A DNA stretch of 41,001 nucleotides. Origin: JAEHDI01 sp035455185. Its GTDB lineage: Bacteria > Acidobacteriota > Terriglobia > Bryobacterales > Bryobacteraceae. The DNA lies in NCBI GenBank assembly GCA_035455185.1, contig DATIFQ010000139.1, forward strand, positions 1 to 41,001, read 5' to 3'. A program made the translations under genes and the position numbers. The notes under the pieces are model-generated. The model saw nothing but the letters and a program-made list of their open reading frames with translations, had not been told where the DNA came from and did no database searches. This document shows positions 7,721 to 14,576 of the stretch, piece by piece (position 1 is the first letter of the stretch; each line of letters starts with the position of its first letter).

Positions 7721-8266
7721 CTATTGGGGGCGTACGATGACGATCTCGCCCAGAACCTCTTCCACTGTGACAATTGTGTTCTCTGGAACGGCTTGTGCGT
7801 CCCTTGATCGGGCGATTTTATCCACGACCTCCTCGCCAACCTGGCAGCGGACCTGCCCGACTCCATTGGCCGGGATGCCCACGACGACCCTCGCCGTTAT
7901 ACCGGCCAGATCGCTCGCCTGAAGGCGAGTGGTCGCTTGCTGGCCGTACAGAAACCGCGCGAACAGGTAGATCAGACTGGCGAAGAAAACGCCGCTCGCA
8001 AAACCCACGCCCGACGCGCCGAGCGTCGAGAGGCCGTAGTGGATCGCCATGGCTCCGAATCCACCGAAGGCCGTGATGAAGACGCTGAGAATGCGCGGGC
8101 TCAGGAAACTCGGGCCACCATGATCGAGGTCGTGATCGAAACCGCCGTCGCCGAAATGGTCGAAAATCTCACCGAACAGCAGGGAAACCAGGAGGAAGAT
8201 GAACCCGACGGCGGCAATTCCCAAAAACACACTGAAGGTGCTGACCTGCGAAAACCAGTCCGCCAC
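7721..8266 (-). CDS. NfeD/YuaF-like membrane protein, flotillin partner
   Basis: 181 residues with three to four membrane helices (about 13-33, 60-77 and 83-108) and a C-terminal OB-fold (about 115-181: LAGITARVVVGIPANGVGQV ending EEVLGEIVIVRPQ). Between the first two helices lies an acidic His/Asp-rich loop (DHFGDGGFDHDLDHGG), possibly metal-binding. The start is GTG, five bases after AAAGGAG. First gene of the operon, 21 bases ahead of the flotillin gene, the standard order for NfeD-flotillin pairs. Confidence 0.85.
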   Translation of the reverse strand: MADWFSQVSTFSVFLGIAAVGFIFLLVSLLFGEIFDHFGDGGFDHDLDHGGPSFLSPRILSVFITAFGGFGAMAIHYGLSTLGASGVGFASGVFFASLIYLFARFLYGQQATTRLQASDLAGITARVVVGIPANGVGQVRCQVGEEVVDKIARSRDAQAVPENTIVTVEEVLGEIVIVRPQ

Positions 8267-8288
8267 TCAGGCTCCTTTAATCAGCCCG

Positions 8289-8317
8289 AGTCTACATAAG
8301 CGCCCGTCCGAAGTCAA
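8289..8317 (-). promoter_or_regulatory. sigma70-type promoter for the NfeD-flotillin operon
   Basis: On the minus strand, TTGACT (8317-8312) and TAGACT (8294-8289) are separated by exactly 17 bases. The predicted start of transcription is near 8282, about 16 bases before the GTG of the NfeD gene, leaving room for the AAAGGAG ribosome site. Confidence 0.65.
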
Positions 8318-8340
8318 TGCGACCCGGACTATCGTGCGAC

Positions 8341-9402
8341 TTATAGCCATGCCACCACGGCTTCGGTCACTTCGCTCGTGCTGCTGGATCCGCCGAGGTC
8401 CGGGGTGCGTGCCGTTCCGTCCGCGAGTACGGCTGCGACCGATTTCTCGACGTCTGAAGCCGCCTGCGCCTGCCCCAGATGGTCCAGCATCATGCCCGCC
8501 GAAAGGATGGCCGCGAGCGGATTGACGACGCCCTTGCCCGCGATGTCCGGCGCCGATCCGTGTACCGGTTCGAACATCGACGGGTACCGGCGTGTCGGGT
8601 CGATGTTGGCGCTCGGAGCGAGCCCGATGCTGCCGGCGATGATCGCCGAGACATCACTCAGAATGTCGCCGAATAGGTTCGACGCCACCACCACGTCAAA
8701 CGTGTCCGGGCGCCTAACGAAGTTCATCGCCGCCGCGTCGACGAGCAGCGACTCCGTTTCGACCGCCGGGTAGTCGGCCGCAACACTCTGGAAGGTCCGG
8801 TCCCAGAGCACCATACCGTAGCCCTGCGCGTTGGATTTGGTGATCGAAGTGACGCGGCGCTTCCTGTTCCGCTTCACTGCCAGATCGAAGGCGAACCGGA
8901 CCACGCGCTCAATTCCACGCCGGGTAAACACGGAGGTCTGGATGGCGACTTCATCCGGTTGGTGGTGGTAGAGGAATCCTCCCACCTGGGCGTATTCCCC
9001 TTCGGTGTTCTCGCGCACGATCACCATGTCGATGTCCCCCGCATTCCGCCCCTTCAGCGGAGACTCGACACCCTCGTACAGGACCGCCGGGCGCACGTTC
9101 GCGAACTGGTCGAATCCCCTCCGAATCGGCAGCAGCAGGCCGTTCAGTGTGATGTGATCCGGAATGTCCGGGTGTCCCACCGCCCCGAGCAGAATCGCGT
9201 CGAACGGGCGCAACAGGTCGAGCATCGCCGGAGGAGCCATCTTGCCGTGGCGAAAGTAGTGTTCTGCACCCCACTCGAACTCCTCGAAGGCGAGGGAGAA
9301 GCCGTACTTCACGCCAGTCTTTTCTAACACGCGCCGGGCTTGCGGGATTACCTCGGGTCCGACCCCGTCGCCGGCAATCACTGCGATGGAGTACTTGGTC
9401 AT
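8341..9402 (-). CDS. D-malate/tartrate dehydrogenase, isocitrate/isopropylmalate dehydrogenase family
   Basis: 353 residues. N-terminal IAVIAGDGVGPEV, then FEWGAEHYFRHGKM and LLGAVGHPDIPDH...LNGLLLPIRR place it in the TtuC/DmlA subgroup rather than LeuB. NTEGEYAQVGGF is the conserved family loop, SNLFGDILSD gives the metal-binding aspartates, and EPVHGSAPDIAGKG is the NAD loop. The enzyme oxidatively decarboxylates D-malate or related 2-hydroxyacids, with NAD+ and a divalent metal. I prefer ATG 9402 (MTKYSIAVIAGDG), with GGAAG upstream; an in-frame start 42 bases further up adds residues that do not fit the family. It is divergent from the next gene with only 35 bases between start codons. 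Confidence 0.88.
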   Translation of the reverse strand: MTKYSIAVIAGDGVGPEVIPQARRVLEKTGVKYGFSLAFEEFEWGAEHYFRHGKMAPPAMLDLLRPFDAILLGAVGHPDIPDHITLNGLLLPIRRGFDQFANVRPAVLYEGVESPLKGRNAGDIDMVIVRENTEGEYAQVGGFLYHHQPDEVAIQTSVFTRRGIERVVRFAFDLAVKRNRKRRVTSITKSNAQGYGMVLWDRTFQSVAADYPAVETESLLVDAAAMNFVRRPDTFDVVVASNLFGDILSDVSAIIAGSIGLAPSANIDPTRRYPSMFEPVHGSAPDIAGKGVVNPLAAILSAGMMLDHLGQAQAASDVEKSVAAVLADGTARTPDLGGSSSTSEVTEAVVAWL

Positions 9403-9437
9403 AGCGGGTCTTCCGAAAGGAATCTCATAATAGCAAA

Positions 9438-10238
9438 GTGACACCTGACTTCCTTCAATCCGCTTTTTCTCTGAAAGGCCGCACCGCCCTTGTGGCCGGT
9501 GCGAGTCGCGGTATCGGCCTGGCGATCGCTAGGGGTGTTGCCGGCGCCGGCGCCCGTACGATTCTTGCCGCCCGTTCGATGGACGATCTCGAGCGAGAAG
9601 CGGCATCCATTCGGGATGCCGGCGGTCGCGCCGAGGCGGCGCACCTGGATATGACCGATCGCGATTCCATCCGGCGCTTTGCCGCCGCGTATCCCGACGT
9701 GGACATCCTCTTCAATGTGGCGGGCACCAACCGGCGCCGGCGTTTTGAGACATACTCGCGAGAGGAGTACGACTGGCTTCTCCAAACAAATCTTCACGGA
9801 ATTGTCGAACTCACCCAACTGGTCGGCGGCCGGATGGTCCAGCATGGCAAGGGCGGCAAAGTCATCACCATCGGCAGCCTGATGTCGGTTCTCGGTCTCC
9901 CGTACATGACCGTGTACGCGATCACCAAGAGCGCGCTGGCCGGCATGACGCGCGCCTTGGCGGCGGAGTGGGCCAGACACAACATCCAGGTGAACTGCAT
10001 CGTACCGGGCTTCATCCGTACGGACCTGAACCGGCATCTCTGGGAGATCCCGGCGATGGTGGAGTGGGTGAAATCGTGCGAGGCAAACCCCGAAATCGGC
10101 AAACCGGAAGACGTGGCGCCCCTAGCCGTCTTTCTGGCGAGCCGCGGTTCGGATTACATCACCGGTCAGTTGATCGCCGTGGACGGCGGCTTCACGACAA
10201 CGGCCACGTGGCCGATGGAGCCCCTTACGACGGGATAG
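9438..10238 (+). CDS. short-chain dehydrogenase/reductase, gluconate 5-dehydrogenase-like
   Basis: 266-residue classical SDR with a Rossmann fold. GASRGIG (NAD(P) binding, about residue 22), LDMTD, NVAGT (about 94), the catalytic Ser in IGSLMS and Tyr/Lys in YAITK (about 157-161), and the C-terminal DYITGQLIAVDGG are all present. The start is GTG 9438; the nearest purine-rich site is about 16 bases away, so initiation may be weak or the leader very short. It is divergent from a hydroxyacid dehydrogenase, suggesting sugar-acid metabolism. A fragment of the 3' end of a near relative occurs 0.8 kb downstream (11041-11115). Confidence 0.9.
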   Translation: MTPDFLQSAFSLKGRTALVAGASRGIGLAIARGVAGAGARTILAARSMDDLEREAASIRDAGGRAEAAHLDMTDRDSIRRFAAAYPDVDILFNVAGTNRRRRFETYSREEYDWLLQTNLHGIVELTQLVGGRMVQHGKGGKVITIGSLMSVLGLPYMTVYAITKSALAGMTRALAAEWARHNIQVNCIVPGFIRTDLNRHLWEIPAMVEWVKSCEANPEIGKPEDVAPLAVFLASRGSDYITGQLIAVDGGFTTTATWPMEPLTTG

Positions 10239-10318
10239 GTGAAGAATAATCCGCTCCTAAGGTGGTAGAATTCCCGCCAGAGAGAGGGGTTTGCGGGTTG
10301 AGGGCTGCGAGTGAACTC

Positions 10319-10593
10319 ATGACTAATCACAAACCCAGCCAAGCCGCAATGCGGGCCGCGGTCGCCATCGCTCAAGTAGTAACAGGTCATTGCGGTGGAG
10401 CGCTTCAGTCTCCGGTGGTCGAATCAATCGCCAGGATCATCGACCGTGAAACTGGCCTTAGCGAGTTGGTCGATGCACCGAAGAGATCATCGCAGAGGCG
10501 GGCGACCTGATCGAAGGCCGGAGCCAGGAGCTGGTCATGCGGGCGCGTTCCGCGCTTCTTTGCAGCGCCGACAAAGCCCCGAGGGAGGACTGA
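10319..10593 (+). pseudogene. frameshifted small hypothetical gene
   Basis: From ATG 10319 the frame reads to about residue 51 (ending IARIIDRETGLSELVDA) and then turns into basic, low-complexity protein that stops at 10510. If one base is restored near 10476, the reading continues as TEEIIAEAGDLIEGRSQEL and ends naturally at TGA 10591-10593. Both halves have normal protein composition only in these frames, so this looks like one gene of about 91 codons broken by a single-base deletion. The IIDRET-type segment recalls small hypothetical proteins found in phage-like and accessory regions; I cannot assign a function. Five bases separate the restored stop from the next start. Confidence 0.5.
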
Positions 10594-10598
10594 ACCAT

Positions 10599-10826
10599 AT
10601 GCCGCTGAGTTTCGCTACGGACATTCGGCCGCTGTTTCGTGACAGCCCGGACGTCGATTCGATGCAAGGCTATGGGCTTGACTTGTCGTCCTATGAGGAC
10701 GTGAAGGACAAGGCGGCGGAGATCTATGAACGTCTGGAGGACGGCAGCATGCCGTGCGACGAATCGTGGCCTGCGGAGCGCCTCGCGCTTTTTAAACAGT
10801 GGATAGACGAGGGCTTGGCGCCGTAA
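10599..10826 (+). CDS. small haem-less cytochrome-c-domain-like protein
   Basis: 75 residues. It begins MPLSFATDIRPLFR and ends ERLALFKQWIDEGLAP, with GSMPCDESWP between. This layout (an FxxDIxPLF start, a G-x-MP turn and a closing L-F-xx-WID-G) matches planctomycete-type cytochrome c modules, but the CxxCH haem site is absent. From memory, similar 75-80-residue proteins are encoded near tyrosinase-like genes in other bacteria; none is present here. GGGAGGA lies 11 bases before the ATG. It follows the broken gene at 10319-10593 and may have been co-transcribed with it. Probably intact; function unknown. Confidence 0.55.
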   Translation: MPLSFATDIRPLFRDSPDVDSMQGYGLDLSSYEDVKDKAAEIYERLEDGSMPCDESWPAERLALFKQWIDEGLAP

Positions 10827-10879
10827 TCCCAGTGCTTTAGCCCACGTGGGTGGCGACGTATAATACCGCTCGGGGGAAA

Positions 10880-10966
10880 ATGCGCATCGAGGAGTTTTCG
10901 TTCGGTTCGATCCGCATTGACGGCGCTACCCACGAGCACGATGTGGTGGTCCACGTGACCTGCTGA
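10880..10966 (+). pseudogene. remnant of an Mth938-like domain gene with large internal deletion
   Basis: A 28-codon frame starts MRIEEFSFGSIRIDGA, continues to HEHDVVV and then jumps directly to HVTC and a stop. Intact Mth938-like proteins of about 115-120 residues begin with this same sequence (IEEFxFGSIRIDG, YEHDVVI) and end with a short HVTC tail. The two ends are therefore joined in frame, with roughly 90 codons missing. It could be translated as a mini-protein but cannot fold as the Mth938 domain. The assignment rests on my recollection of the family termini. Confidence 0.6.
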
Positions 10967-11040
10967 GCGATTTGCAGCCCAGCAGTCGTCTCCCGAAACT
11001 GCACACGCTTGTTGTCCTCGCGACCCCTTACAGCACCGTT

Positions 11041-11115
11041 CAGTTGATCGCCGTAGACGGCGGCTTCACGACGACGGCCATGTGGCCCATGGAACCCCTT
11101 ACGAATGTCTACTAG
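11041..11115 (+). pseudogene. duplicated 3' end of a short-chain dehydrogenase gene
   Basis: The sequence encodes QLIAVDGGFTTTAMWPMEPL followed by four codons and TAG. It aligns with the last codons of the SDR at 9438-10238 (bases 10167-10230), with 59 of 64 bases identical. Four of the five differences are silent third-position changes, so the copy diverged while under protein-level selection before it was reduced to a tail. Upstream of 11030 the similarity fades. It is non-functional by itself. Confidence 0.7.
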
Positions 11116-11184
11116 AGTTATGAAACTATGTATACCGCCTAAAACATATTTTGTGCTTGTTGGATTATTTCGACTATTTTGATG

Positions 11185-11214
11185 TTGGCCCTTGCGGCAT
11201 TCTTGTGCGATACT
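11185..11214 (+). promoter_or_regulatory. extended -10 promoter upstream of the HTH gene
   Basis: TTGGCC (11185-11190) and GATACT (11209-11214) are 18 bases apart, and TGC directly before the -10 gives an extended -10 element. The DNA just upstream (11141-11183) is markedly AT-rich for this genome. The predicted start of transcription is near 11220, about 11 bases before the hairpin at 11231. Confidence 0.5.
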
Positions 11215-11230
11215 GTCCATGGAAATCAAG

Positions 11231-11264
11231 AAACCGGCATACGGAACTCCGTTTGCCGGTTTTT
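11231..11264 (+). terminator. intrinsic terminator/attenuator in the HTH gene leader
   Basis: A 9-bp stem (AAACCGGCA / TGCCGGTTT) encloses a second 4-bp stem (ACGG / CCGT) and runs into TTTTT. It lies between the promoter at 11185-11214 and the GTG at 11289, so it would stop most transcripts at about 45 nucleotides unless antitermination occurs. It could instead terminate rightward transcription from the degenerate region. Confidence 0.65.
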
Positions 11265-11288
11265 ACAACTGAGGATGGATGTAGTCTA

Positions 11289-11636
11289 GTGCCTGAAGAC
11301 AACGGCGCGTTGCGAACTCTCCGAACGCGGCCAGACTTGGCTGCGATCCGGTGCTCGAAGGGCGTTTCCCTCGATCAGATAGTCGACTCGACCAAGATCA
11401 GCAAGCGATTTCTCCTGGCCATCGAAGACGGCGCCTTCGACGTGCTTCCCGGCGGTATCTTTAATACGAGCTATCTCCGGCAGTATGCCCGTGCTATCGA
11501 CTACGACGAGTCGGATCTCCTCGCCTACTATTACGCCGCGACCGGCACCGCGCCCCAGAAGGACGAGCAGAGTGCCACGGAGAACCGAAAGGGCTCAGCC
11601 CGAAGTCTCCGGCCTCCCATTTTTGCGCGCTTCTAG
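11289..11636 (+). CDS. RodZ-type (HTH_25) DNA-binding domain protein
   Basis: 115 residues, start GTG 11289 with GAGGA about 13 bases upstream. Residues 20-85 form a Cro/C1-like HTH of the RodZ class: VSLDQIVDSTKISKRFLLAI, then DVLPGGIF and YLRQYARAIDYDESDL, matching the LPxGxFxRGFLRxYA pattern. Unlike RodZ it has no transmembrane or periplasmic part; the tail is short, polar and basic. The gene overlaps the next one by 65 bases. It probably acts as a cytoplasmic DNA-binding or adaptor protein; the target is unknown. Confidence 0.75.
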   Translation: MPEDNGALRTLRTRPDLAAIRCSKGVSLDQIVDSTKISKRFLLAIEDGAFDVLPGGIFNTSYLRQYARAIDYDESDLLAYYYAATGTAPQKDEQSATENRKGSARSLRPPIFARF

Positions 11637-13125
11637 TCGGCCACTGCGGCTCGCTCTCTTCCTTCTTGTTGCCGCTGCCCTTGTCGGCGCTGCAGTCATC
11701 GAAGGTGTCGTCCTCGAGACGCGTTCGGGGCGGCCTCTTGCCAGAGTCCGAGTTTCCCTGCGCTCGATCTCCGGAGCCGCGGCTGTTGTCTCAAATCGCG
11801 CCTACACCGACACTTCCGGCCGCTTTGTCTTCTCTGGCCTTCCTGCAGGGGCGTATTTCGTGAGTGCCGAGAAGCCTAACTACGCGTCCGCCAGTTTCGG
11901 TCAGAAGAAACTGAACGGGAAGGGCTCCCCAATTGTCCTCGACGCCGGCGCCCGCTTTGTCGCCGAGCTTCATCTGAGCAGACTCGGGGTTCTAACCGGC
12001 CAGATTCGTGACGAAAACGGTGTCGGAATCGAGAACCACCCCGTTCTGGTGTATCGGGACGGGCGTCCGCCCAAGCTCGCCCAACGCGGCTCGACCGACG
12101 ACAGAGGCGTCTTCCGGATCCCCGGCCTCGAACCGGGCCGTTATCACGCCCGGACCGGTCCGCGGCGAATGGAAGACGGCTCAGGCATGCTCCCGACCTA
12201 CTTCGGACACGGAGCTGTTTTGAGCGAGTCGAAGGCCGTGGACGTACGGCTGGATGAAGAGACTCCCGACGTGGACATCATGCCTCGTACCGGACGCCTG
12301 TACAAGCTTACCGGCAGGGCGGCGTGGGCCGGCATTTCCACCGTAAGCCTCTACTCTGACCTTGGACGCATGACATCCGGAGTGGGAGGCGACGGACGTT
12401 TCAGCTTCGATCAACTGCCGCCCGGCAGCTACGAATTGCTCGCCGAGTCCGAAGGCGACGGCCCGAGGATGGCCGCCTACCGCGCAATCTTCATCAGCGA
12501 CGATATTGAGGGCCTGATTCTGGAACCGTCCACGGTGCCGCGGCTGTCCCTGCTCTGTGACCTCAACGACTCTAGGGCGGCGGTAGAGCGGCAGGTTTCA
12601 GTCTTTGTGCGGCGCATTCAGCCTCCCGAAGGGCAGTCCGCGCGGCGCTTCTTCTGCCAGGAAGAGCCCTACATTGGCCCGGGAACCTGGGAGATTGGCG
12701 TGGCGACACCGCCCAGCGTCTATGTAACTGGCATGTCACTGGATGGCAAACCGCTGGAGACAAACCGGTTCCTGCTGGCGCCCGGCGGCAACCCACTGCT
12801 CACGATCCTGCTTTCCGCGAAGCCCGCGACGCTACTCGGAGTGGTGAAGGCGCCCGGCGGGGTGCCGTCCGTCGGCGCCACTGTCTTCCTGAAACCGGTC
12901 GATCCGGACGTTCGGGAAAGGCTGTTCGAACGGGAATCCTTCAGGACCGATACGAACGGGCAGTTCCGCGTCGACGGCCTGCCGCCCGGGACCTACCAGG
13001 TCGTAGCTTCTTTCGAATACGAGAAGCCCGATGAGGTTAACTGGGGCCTCTCTCAGGTGAGGACCGTCCGGCTCGATGAAGGAAAGGAATCGTCTGTCGA
13101 ACTGGAACTGGCCGGTTCGATGTAG
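11572..13125 (+). CDS. secreted protein with repeated carboxypeptidase-regulatory-like (CarboxypepD_reg) domains
   Basis: About 517 residues. A basic N-terminus and hydrophobic segment LRLALFLLVAAALVGAAVIE (about residues 24-43) form a signal peptide or anchor. Beta-sandwich repeats follow with the recurrent xGxVxxxxGxPLxxVxVxL ... TDxxGxFxFxxLPxGxYxVxA pattern: about 44-130, 131-210, 235-310 and 420-505. Examples are TDTSGRFVFSGLPAGAYFV, GRFSFDQLPPGSYEL and TNGQFRVDGLPPGTYQV. Such surface proteins are common in Acidobacteria; no enzyme domain is present. I chose GTG 11572, with AAGGAC about eight bases upstream, inside the HTH gene; TTG 11623 is an alternative that still keeps the signal sequence. 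Confidence 0.75.
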   Translation: MPRRTERAQPEVSGLPFLRASSRPLRLALFLLVAAALVGAAVIEGVVLETRSGRPLARVRVSLRSISGAAAVVSNRAYTDTSGRFVFSGLPAGAYFVSAEKPNYASASFGQKKLNGKGSPIVLDAGARFVAELHLSRLGVLTGQIRDENGVGIENHPVLVYRDGRPPKLAQRGSTDDRGVFRIPGLEPGRYHARTGPRRMEDGSGMLPTYFGHGAVLSESKAVDVRLDEETPDVDIMPRTGRLYKLTGRAAWAGISTVSLYSDLGRMTSGVGGDGRFSFDQLPPGSYELLAESEGDGPRMAAYRAIFISDDIEGLILEPSTVPRLSLLCDLNDSRAAVERQVSVFVRRIQPPEGQSARRFFCQEEPYIGPGTWEIGVATPPSVYVTGMSLDGKPLETNRFLLAPGGNPLLTILLSAKPATLLGVVKAPGGVPSVGATVFLKPVDPDVRERLFERESFRTDTNGQFRVDGLPPGTYQVVASFEYEKPDEVNWGLSQVRTVRLDEGKESSVELELAGSM

Positions 13126-13137
13126 GCGCCGCCGCTT

Positions 13138-14556
13138 CTACGGCTTCCAGCAAACCAGCTTGATTTCCGTCATCTCTTCCACCGCGTACTTCGGCCCCTC
13201 GCGGCCGGTCCCGCTCAGCTTCACGCCGCCGTACGGCATGTGGTCAGCCCGGTATTGCGGCACGTCGTTGATCATAAAACCACCGACGTGGACCTTCCGC
13301 GCGGCGGTGAAGGCTTTCTCGAGATCACGAGTGTAGATCCCGGCCTGCAAACCGTAGTCCGAAGCGTTCAGCATGCCGATCGCCTCGTCAAGCGTGTCGA
13401 AGCTGTTCACCGCCACCAGCGGCCCGAATGCCTCTTTGCAGGAAATCTGCACGTGTGGTGGCACGTCCGCAAGCACGGCCGGCTCGACCGTTGCATGACG
13501 GCGCGAGCCGCCCGTGAGCAGCTTTGCGCCGGACTGCACCGCTTCGGCGATCCACTCTTCGACACGCTCCGCGTCCTTGACTGTGATCAGGGAACTGACT
13601 TCGGTGGCCGGGTCGTGCGGATGGCCGATCTTCAGTTTCCGCGTCGCCTCAACGAAACGCTCCAGAAACACGTCGCGAATCTTCCGGTCGACGAAGATCC
13701 TCTGTACGGAGATGCACACTTGACCGGAATGAGCGAAGCTGCCCGTGACACAGCGCGGCACCGCTTCGTCGAGATTCGCGTCGTCGGCGAGGATCACCGC
13801 GGAGTTTGAGCCGAGTTCGAGCGTCACCCGTTTCATCCCCGCCAGACTGCGGATACGAAGCCCCACCTCGACGCTCCCGGTGAATGTCACCATGGCGATC
13901 TTCGGGTGGCAGCTCAGCAGGTCTCCAATTGTCCCGCCCGGACCTGTAACGACGTTGAGCGCGCCCTTGGGCAGCCCGCACTCCTCGAGAATGGCAGCCA
14001 TCTTCAGCGCGCTGATCGGCGTCGCCGACGCCGGCTTGTGGACGATGGCGTTACCGGCGGCAATGGCCGGCCCGATTTTGTGCATCGGCAGATTCAGTGG
14101 GAAATTGAAAGGAGTGATGGCCGCGATCACCCCGAGAGGTTCGCGCAGAGTCATCGCCCAACGGCCCTTCCCGGCCGGCGAAGCCTCCATCGGTACCACC
14201 TCCCCGGCCAGACGGTGCGCCTCTTCGGCGGAGAAGAGCAGCGTCTGGGAGGCCCGCTCAACCTCCAGGCGCGCCTCCCGGAGGGGCTTGCCGCTCTCCG
14301 AGCTGACGGTCAGGGCCAGGTCGTCACGGCGATCCAGCGTATTCTGATACGCCCGGCGCAAGATCGACGCCCGCTCGTCGAGAATGAGTTCGCGCATCAA
14401 CGGAGCGGCCGTGACCGCCGCCGCCACCGCTGCCTCAACGTGTTCTTTTGAGGCTTCGTAGACCGTCGCCACCGGGGTTCCGTCGTACGGGATGGCGATT
14501 TCCCGTGTTGCAGCCGCCGTGGCCGGTTCACCGCCGATTCGCATCGGGTATTCCAT
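13138..14556 (-). CDS. NAD(P)-dependent aldehyde dehydrogenase
   Basis: 472-residue ALDH-superfamily enzyme. Seen: PFNFPLNLPMHKIGPAIAAG (cofactor site with N), HKPASATP, FTGSVEVG, the general-base Glu in TLELGSNS, the catalytic Cys in SGQVCISVQR, and KEAFGPLVAV near the C-terminus. The pattern resembles the lactaldehyde/non-phosphorylating glyceraldehyde-3-phosphate branch, but the substrate cannot be fixed. The ATG at 14556 begins MEYPMRIGGEP, the usual family N-terminus; a further in-frame start upstream would overlap the next gene. It ends 12 bases from a convergent gene and lies 20 bases downstream of the YdjM-like gene on the same strand. Confidence 0.92.
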   Translation of the reverse strand: MEYPMRIGGEPATAAATREIAIPYDGTPVATVYEASKEHVEAAVAAAVTAAPLMRELILDERASILRRAYQNTLDRRDDLALTVSSESGKPLREARLEVERASQTLLFSAEEAHRLAGEVVPMEASPAGKGRWAMTLREPLGVIAAITPFNFPLNLPMHKIGPAIAAGNAIVHKPASATPISALKMAAILEECGLPKGALNVVTGPGGTIGDLLSCHPKIAMVTFTGSVEVGLRIRSLAGMKRVTLELGSNSAVILADDANLDEAVPRCVTGSFAHSGQVCISVQRIFVDRKIRDVFLERFVEATRKLKIGHPHDPATEVSSLITVKDAERVEEWIAEAVQSGAKLLTGGSRRHATVEPAVLADVPPHVQISCKEAFGPLVAVNSFDTLDEAIGMLNASDYGLQAGIYTRDLEKAFTAARKVHVGGFMINDVPQYRADHMPYGGVKLSGTGREGPKYAVEEMTEIKLVCWKP

Positions 14557-14576
14557 ACAGCCATGATAGTGCGGCC

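Noticed and set aside
10837..11229. 130-codon minus-strand open frame across the degenerate region
   Set aside because: Its composition matches no known protein, while the plus strand contains recognisable gene remnants over the same bases.
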